Shown here: positions 16,536 to 24,241 of the stretch, one piece after another | Numbering within the stretch: the first letter of the stretch is position 1 | Layout: each line of letters starts with the position of its first letter | Translations under genes and position numbers: made by a program | Origin: Deltaproteobacteria bacterium | Lineage (GTDB): Bacteria; Desulfobacterota; Desulfovibrionia; Desulfovibrionales; Desulfovibrionaceae | Assembly (NCBI GenBank): GCA_031285295.1 | Contig: JAITWK010000031.1 | Location: forward strand, 1 to 64,000 | DNA length: 64,000 bases | Direction: 5' to 3' | Notes under the pieces: model-generated | Database searches by the model: none | What the model was told of the DNA's origin: nothing | Seen by the model: only the letters and a program-made list of their open reading frames with translations

Positions 16536-18197
16536 ATGATTTCGCGAGTTCTTTGCGCAGCCCTGCACGGCGTTGACGCCTTTGAGGTTCGGCTGGAAGT
16601 AGATTTCAGCCGTTCCGGCCTGCCCGGCTTCAACATGGTTGGTTTGGCCGAAGGCGCGGTGCGCGAAGCGGGCAGCCGGGTTTTTACCGCGCTGCGCAAC
16701 TGCGGCTGCAAGCTGCCAGCCGGAAAAATAACCGTTAATCTGGCTCCGGCTGACTGCCGCAAAGCCGGGTCCGCCTATGATCTTCCCCTGGCTCTCGGTC
16801 TGCTTTGCGCTGCTGGCTTTTTGCCACAGGATGCTTTGGAGGGCTTCTACTGCCTGGGCGAGCTTTCGCTTACCGGCGAGGTGCGTCCGGTTCCGGGCGT
16901 ATTGCCCGTAGCCCTGCTGGCCGCCAAAAACAAGGCACGCGGCCTGATTGTTCCGGCTGAAAACGCGGCTGAGGGCGCGGTAGTGCAGGGCTTGCCGGTT
17001 TACGGCATATCTTCTCTGCCGCAGGCCATGGCCTTTTTAAGCGGCGGGGGCGAGTTGCGTCCGGTTGCGGCCCCTGACATGCGCGGCCCGGATGGCTCCT
17101 TGCTGCCGGGCGCGGGTCTGGATTTGATACCGGATTTTTCCGAAGTCAAAGGTCAGGAACACGCCAAGCGGGCCATTGAAATCGCGGCGGCAGGCGGTCA
17201 CAATATTTTGTTTATCGGGCCGCCGGGCAGCGGCAAAACCATGCTGGCCCAGCGCCTGCCCGGCATCCTGCCGCCTCTGGATTTTGAGGAAGCCCTGGAG
17301 GTGACCAAAATCTACAGCGTGGCCGGGTTGCTTAAGCCTGAACAGCCGCTCATCACCACCCGTCCTTTCCGTTCCCCGCACCATACCACTACCACTGCCG
17401 GGTTGGTGGGCGGCACTGGCTATCCCCGGCCAGGCGAAGTCTCGCTGGCCCACCGGGGCGTGCTTTTTCTGGACGAATTGCCGGAATTCAAAAAAGCCAC
17501 GCTGGAAGTGCTGCGCCAACCGCTGGAAGATGGCCGGGTAAGCCTTTCCCGCGCGGCCATAAGCGTAACCTACCCCGGCAAAATTATGCTGGTGGCGGCC
17601 ATGAACCCCTGCCCCTGCGGCTATTTGGGCGATGGATCGCGGGAATGTGTTTGCGGTCCCGGCGCGGTGCAGCGCTATCGCTCCCGTCTTTCCGGGCCAT
17701 TGCTGGATCGCATCGATTTGCACATTGAGGTTCCGGCGGTGCCTTTTTCGGATTTACGCGCCAAAACTTCCGGCCCGGATTCCGCTTCCATGCGGGCCAG
17801 AGTGCTGGCCGCGAGGCAGATTCAGAGCCAGCGCTACGCGCAAGCCCGGAGCGCGGACTGCACTTCAGATCAGAGCAAGTATTACGGCGCTGGCTTCTGC
17901 CGTTGCAACGCCGAGCTTAACGGCAAACTGCTGGAACAGCACTGTGCGCTGGGTGGCGAGGAACAGGCTTTTCTGGGCGGGGCCATGCGCAGTCTGGCTC
18001 TTTCCGCCCGTTCTTATACCCGCATTCTGCGTCTGGCCCGCACTATTGCGGATCTGGAAGCCACGGTGGATCAGGCGGCTCCGGAGGCCGGGGCGCCCCC
18101 GGCGGGTATTGCAGGCCCGACAGGCGATCTGCCTATCCGGGTAGAGCATCTGGCCGAGGCGATAAGCTGCCGGATGCTGGACAGGGAGCAGGCGTGA
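16536..18197 (+). CDS. comM: YifB/ComM family Mg-chelatase-like AAA+ ATPase
   Basis: 553 residues from the ATG at 16536, where the family's usual start (ISRVLCAALHGVDA) begins; the frame is open 15 codons further up into the repeat element. An N-terminal ChlI-like domain is followed by Walker A (GPPGSGKT at about 228-235), Walker B (GVLFLDELPEF) and the Cys-containing NPCPCGYLGD motif, then a C-terminal Mg-chelatase domain. In naturally competent bacteria ComM is a branch-migration helicase in transformation; in other bacteria the role is less clear. The stop codon overlaps the GTG start of queH. Confidence 0.9.
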   Translation: MISRVLCAALHGVDAFEVRLEVDFSRSGLPGFNMVGLAEGAVREAGSRVFTALRNCGCKLPAGKITVNLAPADCRKAGSAYDLPLALGLLCAAGFLPQDALEGFYCLGELSLTGEVRPVPGVLPVALLAAKNKARGLIVPAENAAEGAVVQGLPVYGISSLPQAMAFLSGGGELRPVAAPDMRGPDGSLLPGAGLDLIPDFSEVKGQEHAKRAIEIAAAGGHNILFIGPPGSGKTMLAQRLPGILPPLDFEEALEVTKIYSVAGLLKPEQPLITTRPFRSPHHTTTTAGLVGGTGYPRPGEVSLAHRGVLFLDELPEFKKATLEVLRQPLEDGRVSLSRAAISVTYPGKIMLVAAMNPCPCGYLGDGSRECVCGPGAVQRYRSRLSGPLLDRIDLHIEVPAVPFSDLRAKTSGPDSASMRARVLAARQIQSQRYAQARSADCTSDQSKYYGAGFCRCNAELNGKLLEQHCALGGEEQAFLGGAMRSLALSARSYTRILRLARTIADLEATVDQAAPEAGAPPAGIAGPTGDLPIRVEHLAEAISCRMLDREQA

Positions 18198-18844
18198 AAA
18201 TTCTTTTGCACATTTGCTGCGGCCCTTGCGCCATTATGCCGATTCGGCGTCTGCTGGACGAGGGGCATACGGTTGCGGGCTTTTTTTATAATCCGAACAT
18301 TCATCCTCTGGCTGAATATCTGCGCCGCCGGGAAGGCGCGGCAGAGGTAGCCTCCCGTTACGGCATCGAGATGCATTGGGCGCTGGATGAAAAGGATTAT
18401 GACAGTCAGGCCTGGCTCCAAATGGTGTTGCCCGCTTTCAGCAGGGAGAACCCCGGCGGACGTTGTCCGCTTTGCTGGCAACAACGCTTGAGCAAAACCG
18501 CTGAGCTGGCCGCCCGGTTAGGTTTTGATGCCTTCAGCACGTCGCTGCTCTATTCCCGGCGGCAGCGTCATGAAGAGATAGCCGAGGCGGGGCAAAGCGT
18601 GGCGCGAAATTTGGAGCGCAATCTGGATATGGGCCAGCAGGAAAATCTGAAACCGGCTGGCGCTCCGCTTTTTCTTTATCGCGATTTTCGCCCGGATTGG
18701 CAGGCCGGTATAAATCTTTCCAAGGAATGGGGCATTTACCGCCAGCCGTACTGCGGTTGCCTGTTCAGCGAGAATGACCGCTACGCTAATGATCTGGCCA
18801 AAAGTAATCAAAATTTTACCGGGCATACTTTGACGGAAAGGTAA
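18194..18844 (+). CDS. queH: Epoxyqueuosine reductase QueH
   Basis: 216 residues, starting with GTG in a GTGA overlap with comM and a GGAG nearby. Family marks are the N-terminal HICCGPC (residues 6-12), YNPNIHPLAEYLRR, CPLCWQQRL near residue 97 and C-terminal YCGC, which supply Cys ligands for the Fe-S cluster and metal site of the non-cobalamin epoxyqueuosine reductase. It carries out the last step of queuosine synthesis in tRNA anticodons. No other queuosine gene is next to it. mntP follows 5 nt after its stop. Confidence 0.92.
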   Translation: MKILLHICCGPCAIMPIRRLLDEGHTVAGFFYNPNIHPLAEYLRRREGAAEVASRYGIEMHWALDEKDYDSQAWLQMVLPAFSRENPGGRCPLCWQQRLSKTAELAARLGFDAFSTSLLYSRRQRHEEIAEAGQSVARNLERNLDMGQQENLKPAGAPLFLYRDFRPDWQAGINLSKEWGIYRQPYCGCLFSENDRYANDLAKSNQNFTGHTLTER

Positions 18845-18849
18845 TATTA

Positions 18850-19416
18850 ATGAGCATTGCAGCAATTCTTTTCCTGGCCCTGGCTCTGGCTATGGATGCC
18901 TTTGCCGTGGCCGTGGCTTCCGGCTTGCGCCTGCGCTGCACGCTGGGCCAGACCCTGCGCATGTCGCTGACTTTTGGTGGCTTTCAGGCCGCCATGCCGG
19001 TGATTGGCTGGTTTCTCGGCCTGAGCGTACACGAATATATTGAATCCTTTGATCATTGGGTGGCTTTTGGCCTGCTGGCCCTGGTGGGCGTGAAAATGAT
19101 CCACGATGCCCTGCAAAATAAAGAAGATGAAGAATGCGCCGATCCCACGCGCGGCTTTACCCTGCTGCTGCTGGCCCTGGCCACCAGCATCGATGCTTTG
19201 GCCGTGGGCATCTCGCTGGCTATGATCAAGGTAGAGGTTTGGCAACCAGCGGTGATTATCGGTTTAGTCTGCTTCGGCCTGACCGCGCTTGGCCTGCATC
19301 TTGGCAAGGCAACCGTGGCTCTAGGCCCGAAATTCGCGGGCCGGGCCAATCTGATCGGCGGCCTGGTGCTGTTGGGTATTGGGGTAAAGATTTTGATCGA
19401 GCATGGGGTTGTTTGA
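18850..19416 (+). CDS. mntP: Manganese efflux pump MntP
   Basis: 188 residues, the family's usual length, with about six hydrophobic segments. Two internal repeats each carry the conserved acidic motif: ALAMDAFAVAVASG near residue 14 and LATSIDALAVGISLA near residue 114, which hold the Asp residues of the transport path. It is an inner-membrane exporter of Mn2+. The gene lies 5 nt after queH and is probably cotranscribed; no separate leader long enough for a manganese riboswitch is present. Confidence 0.92.
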   Translation: MSIAAILFLALALAMDAFAVAVASGLRLRCTLGQTLRMSLTFGGFQAAMPVIGWFLGLSVHEYIESFDHWVAFGLLALVGVKMIHDALQNKEDEECADPTRGFTLLLLALATSIDALAVGISLAMIKVEVWQPAVIIGLVCFGLTALGLHLGKATVALGPKFAGRANLIGGLVLLGIGVKILIEHGVV

Positions 19417-19460
19417 GGCAGATGGTTTAAGAATTATTGACGCCAGGATGAACTTGACAA

Positions 19461-19479
19461 AATACCCTTGAAGGTTATT
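19461..19479. promoter_or_regulatory. Near-palindromic MqsA-type operator overlapping the mqsR ribosome-binding site
   Basis: AATACCCTT-G-AAGGTTATT is a 9+1+9 inverted repeat with one mismatch, ending 2 nt before the mqsR ATG. Its AGGTT half matches the AACCT/AGGTT operator half-site described for E. coli MqsA. It contains the GAAGG ribosome-binding site, so antitoxin binding would mask this region. A TTGACA lies just upstream at 19454-19459. Confidence 0.5.
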
Positions 19480-19481
19480 TT

Positions 19482-19784
19482 ATGGTCATAGACAAGAATA
19501 CGCCACACTACGATCTTGCCGAAGTCAAGCGCCTGATTCAGGAAGGCAAAGCTCATGTAACGAAAAACGCTTTGCGTGGCGCATGGGCTCTTGGATTAGA
19601 GTTTGGGGATGTTTTGGACACGGCGTTGAATTTGGAGCGTAGCGATTTTTACAAAAGCATGACTACATACCGTGAACACCGTGTATGGCAGGATGTATAT
19701 CGGCCTCAAACGCTCGCTGGCGCTGTTTATTTCAAATTGACCGTTACGCATCAGGCTGTAATTATTTCCTTTAAGGAGTTATAA
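19482..19784 (+). CDS. mqsR: MqsR-type mRNA interferase toxin
   Basis: 100 residues. The pattern LAEVKRLIQEGKAHVTKNALRGA at the start and DFYKSMTTYREHRVWQDVYR in the middle match MqsR (YgiU), an RNase that cleaves at GCU/GCN sites; Lys, Tyr and Arg residues of the active site are present. The last segment, VYFKLTVTHQAVIISFKEL, is the terminal strand typical of the family. It is followed one base later by mqsA, so the toxin comes first, the normal order for this system. Confidence 0.92.
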   Translation: MVIDKNTPHYDLAEVKRLIQEGKAHVTKNALRGAWALGLEFGDVLDTALNLERSDFYKSMTTYREHRVWQDVYRPQTLAGAVYFKLTVTHQAVIISFKEL

Positions 19785-19785
19785 A

Positions 19786-20184
19786 ATGCAATGCGGAAGC
19801 TGTGGACACAAAGAAACCGTGCATACGGTTACGGAAATTCCTTTTGCATTTATGGGCAGTAAAACAGTTATTAAAAATGTTGAGGGGGAACTTTGCCCGG
19901 AGTGTGGCGAAGTCTTTCTTGACATGGAAGCCGCGCAAAAAGCAGATGAGGCAATGCAGAACTTCAAGCATGAAGTCTGTTCCAAGCGTGGGGTAACTCC
20001 TGAATATATCCGACAGGTTCGCAAAAAATTGAATCTGGGACAAAAAGAGGCGGGCAATATATTTGGCGGAGGAGCAAATGCCTTTTCCCGCTACGAAAAA
20101 GGAAAAACACCGCCGCCTGTGCCTCTGGTAAAGCTGTTACGCGTGCTGGATGTGCATCCGGAGTTGCTGCCTCTTGTTCAATAA
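19786..20184 (+). CDS. mqsA: MqsA-type antitoxin and repressor
   Basis: 132 residues. The N-terminal zinc domain has CxxC (C3-C6) and CPEC (about 37-40), which bind structural Zn and the toxin. The C-terminal half is a helix-turn-helix of the Xre type (LNLGQKEAGNIFGGGANAFSRYEKG) that binds the operator palindrome. It neutralises MqsR and represses the pair. A possible small minus-strand gene or remnant ends inside the last bases of this gene. Confidence 0.93.
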   Translation: MQCGSCGHKETVHTVTEIPFAFMGSKTVIKNVEGELCPECGEVFLDMEAAQKADEAMQNFKHEVCSKRGVTPEYIRQVRKKLNLGQKEAGNIFGGGANAFSRYEKGKTPPPVPLVKLLRVLDVHPELLPLVQ

Positions 20185-20321
20185 TTTAAGGGCTTATAAT
20201 TGTGGTTTGATCCATTTGCATAGACGTCTTGTTTGAGTTGAATGTAAAAATTATCATGGCCGTATTGCTTTCTAATTCCCTCACTTAGCTGGGTTTTCAT
20301 CAGACTATAATTGGCAGCCAT
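20178..20321 (-). CDS. Small unknown ORF or gene remnant convergent with mqsA
   Basis: An open frame on the minus strand encodes 47 residues from the ATG at 20321, starting MAANYSLMKTQLSEGIRKQY and ending NYKPLNY. The frame is open 14 codons further back (LKTGSNPDLLHSYY), to a stop at 20364-20366. The residue mix, with many Asn, Tyr, Gln and Lys and two amphipathic segments, looks protein-like rather than random, and the stretch is otherwise an unexplained 215-bp gap. No good ribosome-binding site is seen. It may be the C-terminal relic of a lost gene. Family not recognised. Confidence 0.35.
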   Translation of the reverse strand: MAANYSLMKTQLSEGIRKQYGHDNFYIQLKQDVYANGSNHNYKPLNY

Positions 20322-20400
20322 ATAATAACTATGTAGAAGATCAGGATTTGAACCAGTCTTGAGTCATGCATAGTGTTATAGGGTTATCAATTAAGGGGCC

Positions 20401-22203
20401 ATGATGACGCCAGATCAATTGTTCATATTCGGAATCCTGGTTTTGTCGCTAGTTTTATTTTTGTGGAACCGCTGGCGCTATGACTTGGTGGCTGTGTTTG
20501 TGTTGCTGCTCACCGCCTGCTGGGGGCTGGTACCGGCTTCTCAGGTCTTTTCTGGTTTCGGGCATCCGGCTGTGATCACTGTGGCTGCTGTTCTGTTGAT
20601 TAGCCGGGGGTTGCTTAACGCCGGGGTGGTGGATCTTTTGGCCCGCTACCTGACACGGATTGGTGATCGGCCCTGGGTTCAGGTAGGCGCTCTCAGCGGA
20701 CTGGTCGCGATCTGTTCCGGTTTTATGAATAACGTCGGAGCCTTGGCTTTGTTCATGCCGGTGGCTGTATGGCTGGCTCGTCAGAGCGGGCGCTCTCCAT
20801 CCTTTCTGCTTATGCCGATTGCTTTCGCCTCTTTGCTGGGTGGGAACCTAACTTTGATCGGTACCCCTCCCAATATTATTATTTCAGCCTACCGAGCCGA
20901 AACTGCCGGAATCCCTTTCGGAATGTTCGATTTTTTGCCGGTAGGTCTGGTCATTACCGTGATCGGGGGGTTGTTTATATCGCTTGTGGGCAGGCGGCTG
21001 ATCCCCACCCGGGCGACTCAAAAAAATGAAGCGGATTTGTTTGAGGTAGGATCTTACCTGACCGAACTGCGTCTGCCGGAGGCATCACCATTTGTCGGTA
21101 AAACTTTACGAGATTTTCAACAGACCATTGAGGATGACGCCGATGCTATCATCGTGGCCCTAGTTCGTGATGGACGCAAAACCACCATGCCTCCGGCCTA
21201 TCAGGTGCTCAAGGCTAAAGATATCGTTATGGTGGAGGCTGACACGGAAAATATGAGTAAGATTATGGGCAAGACCGGCTCGGAGCTGGTCGCTGATGCC
21301 GAGAATAAAGAAAAGTGCGAGCTGGATACAGAAAACCTTAAATTGTTTGAAGTGATCGTCACCACCAACTCGATTTTAGTAGGCAAAAGCGCCAACCGGC
21401 TGGAGTTGCGCGACATTTATAACATCAACATTCTGGCGGTGGCCCGCGATGGATATCGTTTGAAGCAGCGCATCGATAAAGTTCGTTTTGTGCCCGGAGA
21501 TATTCTGCTGATTCAGGCCAAGGAGGAGAATGTTCAGGCTGACCTGAGCCGCCTGGGTTGCCTGCCTCTGGCTGCCAGAGGACTGGATTTGGATCGTTCC
21601 CGCCGGGTGGTTTTGGCCGCTTCGATGTTCGCGTTGGCTCTTGGCCTGATAGCGCTCAATATTGTGCCTGCCGCCGTGGGCATGACAATATGTGCTTTGG
21701 CCATGATTCTGACTGGGTTGGTTAAAATCAATGAAATCTATGAAAGCATTGATATGCCGGTGATTGTACTTCTGGCGGCCATGCTGCCTATAGGCGCGGC
21801 CCTGGAAAGCACCGGTGGCTCAAAATTAATCGCCGATGGCTTGCTCAGTATCGGGCGCACGCTCTCCCCGGCCATTATGCTGTCCCTTTTAATTGGCTCC
21901 ATTATGCTGCTCTCAAACGTCCTCAACAATGCGGCCGCCGCTTTGCTGGCCGCTCCGGTGGCCGTTGCTCTGGCAAAAGGGTTGGCGGCTTCCGTCGATC
22001 CTTTTTTGATGGCCGTGGTTATCGGGGCTTCCTGCCCCTTCCTGACTCCCATAGGGCATCAGTCCAATACTCTGGTGATGGCTCCGGGCGGCTATCGCTT
22101 TGGCGATTATTGGCGGATGGGGCTGCCCTTGTCCATTCTGGTTATCGCCTGCGCGGTTCCGGCCATTTTGCTGATATGGCCTCTACACCTTGCAGCGTAT
22201 TAA
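20401..22203 (+). CDS. SLC13/DASS-type permease with two TrkA-C domains
   Basis: 600 residues. Hydrophobic segments at about 1-190 and 395-600 form the two halves of an anion/dicarboxylate-type permease; GNLTLIGTPPNIIISAYRAE and the C-terminal CPFLTPIGHQSN are the paired substrate-site signatures. Two TrkA-C (RCK-C) domains lie between them (about 205-290 and 300-395), as in Sac1-like proteins linked to sulfate or other anion uptake. The substrate is not determined by sequence; sulfate would suit a sulfate reducer but is inference. ATG ATG at the start leaves two equivalent initiation codons. It is separated by 80 nt from the flagellar operon. Confidence 0.85.
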   Translation: MMTPDQLFIFGILVLSLVLFLWNRWRYDLVAVFVLLLTACWGLVPASQVFSGFGHPAVITVAAVLLISRGLLNAGVVDLLARYLTRIGDRPWVQVGALSGLVAICSGFMNNVGALALFMPVAVWLARQSGRSPSFLLMPIAFASLLGGNLTLIGTPPNIIISAYRAETAGIPFGMFDFLPVGLVITVIGGLFISLVGRRLIPTRATQKNEADLFEVGSYLTELRLPEASPFVGKTLRDFQQTIEDDADAIIVALVRDGRKTTMPPAYQVLKAKDIVMVEADTENMSKIMGKTGSELVADAENKEKCELDTENLKLFEVIVTTNSILVGKSANRLELRDIYNINILAVARDGYRLKQRIDKVRFVPGDILLIQAKEENVQADLSRLGCLPLAARGLDLDRSRRVVLAASMFALALGLIALNIVPAAVGMTICALAMILTGLVKINEIYESIDMPVIVLLAAMLPIGAALESTGGSKLIADGLLSIGRTLSPAIMLSLLIGSIMLLSNVLNNAAAALLAAPVAVALAKGLAASVDPFLMAVVIGASCPFLTPIGHQSNTLVMAPGGYRFGDYWRMGLPLSILVIACAVPAILLIWPLHLAAY

Positions 22204-22256
22204 TTACAAATAGTTGCCGCTTGCTATTCTCTTTCAAAATTAGCCACATTGCTTGC

Positions 22257-22272
22257 CGGAACATATTTTGCT
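22257..22272 (+). promoter_or_regulatory. Candidate sigma-54 promoter before fliR
   Basis: CGGAACATATTTTGCT has GG at 22258-22259 and GC at 22270-22271, exactly 10 nt apart, and a perfect TTGCT -12 box; the -24 half is a weaker match. Flagellar export genes are often sigma-54 dependent. Against it, the predicted start site (about 22283) would leave fliR almost without a leader. Confidence 0.35.
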
Positions 22273-22283
22273 AATCAGTCCGT

Positions 22284-23072
22284 ATGGATATTTTCAGCTT
22301 TGACTATTTGGAGTTCATGAGCTTTCTGCTCTCCCTGATTCGGGTGAGTCTGATTGTCTTTTTGCTGCCCTTTTTCGGGGGAGATACCATCCCGAATATG
22401 GTCAAGGCTTTCCTTTGTATTGTGCTCACGCTGGCTATCTGGCCTCAGCTTTCCCTGCCGGGCGAATTTTTGCCCGCGCATCCGGCCAACATTACCATAC
22501 TTGTTTTGTCCGAAATAGTTCTCGGCATGCTGCTTGGCATGCTGGTGCAGTTCATATTCGTTGCCTTTCAGCTCGGCGGTGAAGTCATCGGCTTTCAGAT
22601 GGGCTTCAGCATGATCAGCATGGCCGACCCCAGTACCGGCGCACAGTTGGTGGCTACGTCATTTTTGACCCAGACCGTGGCCATGACCATCTTTCTGGCC
22701 ATGGAAGGGCATTTGTATGTTTTAAGCGCCCTCATGGGCAGTTTCAAAATCATCATGCCCGGTCAGCTTTTTATCAGTGCCGCCAGCCTGAGCGACGTCA
22801 TTACCCTTTCCGGGCAGATGTTCACACTGGCCCTGAAAATAGCCGGGCCGGTTATCGGCTGTCTGTTCATGGTGGATTTGGCCCTGGCTCTGATGGCCAA
22901 GGCTGCCCCGCAAATGAACCTGCTGATGATCGGCTTCCCGATTAAGATTGCCATCGGTTTCGTGCTTATGGGCATAACTTTTTCGCTGATCGCGCTCTTT
23001 TTGGATGATTACATCAGAGGACTAGGCCCGATGTTTGATAACGTAATGCGCGCTGTCCGGCTGCGAGAGTAA
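22284..23072 (+). CDS. fliR: Flagellar export protein FliR
   Basis: 262 residues, with multiple membrane segments. The N-terminus has the family pattern (FLLSLIRVSLIVFLLPFFGG then IPNMVKAFLC), and VGFQMGFSM-like and DLALALMAKAAPQMN motifs follow. FliR is part of the FliPQR core gate of the flagellar type III export apparatus. The start at 22284 matches the family N-terminus, but no Shine-Dalgarno is visible; Met12 (22317) is the alternative. flhB starts 3 nt after its stop. fliP and fliQ are not in the window. Confidence 0.94.
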   Translation: MDIFSFDYLEFMSFLLSLIRVSLIVFLLPFFGGDTIPNMVKAFLCIVLTLAIWPQLSLPGEFLPAHPANITILVLSEIVLGMLLGMLVQFIFVAFQLGGEVIGFQMGFSMISMADPSTGAQLVATSFLTQTVAMTIFLAMEGHLYVLSALMGSFKIIMPGQLFISAASLSDVITLSGQMFTLALKIAGPVIGCLFMVDLALALMAKAAPQMNLLMIGFPIKIAIGFVLMGITFSLIALFLDDYIRGLGPMFDNVMRAVRLRE

Positions 23073-23075
23073 GCT

Positions 23076-24161
23076 ATGCCCCAGTCTGATCCGAGCAGAA
23101 CAGAGAAACCTACACCGAAACGCCTCAACAAGGCGCGTTCGGAGGGTAACGTCCCCAAGTCGCAGGAGGTGGGCAACGCCGTAACCATCCTCTCCGGCGC
23201 TATCGGGCTTTACTTCTGGCTGTCCTATGTAGCCAAGGATATGATGGGTATCTACCGCTTTTTTCTCGGTGAAGGCATCCTTACTTTTCAGGCGCGCGAG
23301 GCCGATGTAACGGCATTGCTGCCCTGGCTGGCCACAGAACTGGCCAGAATGGTGCTGCCGATTATTCTTTTCATCGGTTTTTGCTGCTTTATCGTTACCC
23401 GGGCTCAGGTGGGCAAGCTTTGGGCCCCAAAAGTCTTCAAGCCCAAGCTGAGCAAGCTTAATCCGCTCAAGGGCATGAAGCGCATGTTTCTTTCGCTGCA
23501 AACTTTCATGCGTCTTGGCAAAAGCCTGCTCAAGGCCCTGGTTATCGGTCTGGCCGTTTATATCGTAATCAAGGATGAACTGCCGCACCTGACCGGGCTT
23601 TATTATACCACTGCCGAAGGCTTGGCCGCCTATATCCTGGACATGAGCTTCACCATGACCCTCTACGCCCTGGTGCCAATGCTTATTCTGGCTGTGGGCG
23701 ATTTTTTTTACAGCCGCTGGGATTACATCGAAAATCTCAAAATGACCAAGGACGAGGTCAAGGACGAGATGAAGCAGATGGAAGGCGACCCGCAGGTCAA
23801 GGGCAAAATGAAGCAGAAAATGTTTCAGATGTCCCAGCGGCGCATGATGCAGCAGGTACCCAAGGCGGACGTGGTTATCACCAACCCCACGCACTTCGCC
23901 GTGGCCTTGAGTTACAATCCCATGGAGTCGCCAGCCCCGCTTGTGGTGGCCAAGGGCGTGGACAAGGTGGCGGAAAAAATAAAGGAGATCGCCCGCGAAA
24001 ACCGCGTTCCCATTCGTGAAAATAAACCTTTGGCACGGGCTTTGTATAGTCAGGTGGAGATAGGGGAAATGATCCCCGAGGATCTATACAAAGCTGTGGC
24101 CGCAATATTGGCCCAGCTCTGGAAAAACAAGGGCGGCAAGCAGGTTGATGTCGGGCGCTGA
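23076..24161 (+). CDS. flhB: Flagellar export switch protein FlhB
   Basis: 361 residues. It starts with the Lys/Arg-rich region containing RTEKPTPKRLNKARSEGNV, followed by four membrane segments and a cytoplasmic domain. The autocleavage site N-P-T-H is at about 269-272 (VITNPTHFAVAL), where FlhB cuts itself to switch export from rod/hook to filament substrates. A charged linker (MTKDEVKDEMKQMEGDPQVK) precedes it. It lies between fliR and flhA in the usual order. Confidence 0.96.
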   Translation: MPQSDPSRTEKPTPKRLNKARSEGNVPKSQEVGNAVTILSGAIGLYFWLSYVAKDMMGIYRFFLGEGILTFQAREADVTALLPWLATELARMVLPIILFIGFCCFIVTRAQVGKLWAPKVFKPKLSKLNPLKGMKRMFLSLQTFMRLGKSLLKALVIGLAVYIVIKDELPHLTGLYYTTAEGLAAYILDMSFTMTLYALVPMLILAVGDFFYSRWDYIENLKMTKDEVKDEMKQMEGDPQVKGKMKQKMFQMSQRRMMQQVPKADVVITNPTHFAVALSYNPMESPAPLVVAKGVDKVAEKIKEIARENRVPIRENKPLARALYSQVEIGEMIPEDLYKAVAAILAQLWKNKGGKQVDVGR

Positions 24162-24241
24162 GAAAGCGCGGATTTTTGACCAACGTCGGAAAACCGACGA
24201 AATATTTTTGCCAGCCCCAGAAACCAGAAGGATGAAATACG

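Noticed and set aside
20339-20360. tRNA T-arm-like string GGTTCAAATCC on the minus strand
   Set aside because: The flanks do not pair to form a T-stem, and no acceptor or anticodon arm is present. It is part of the small open frame.
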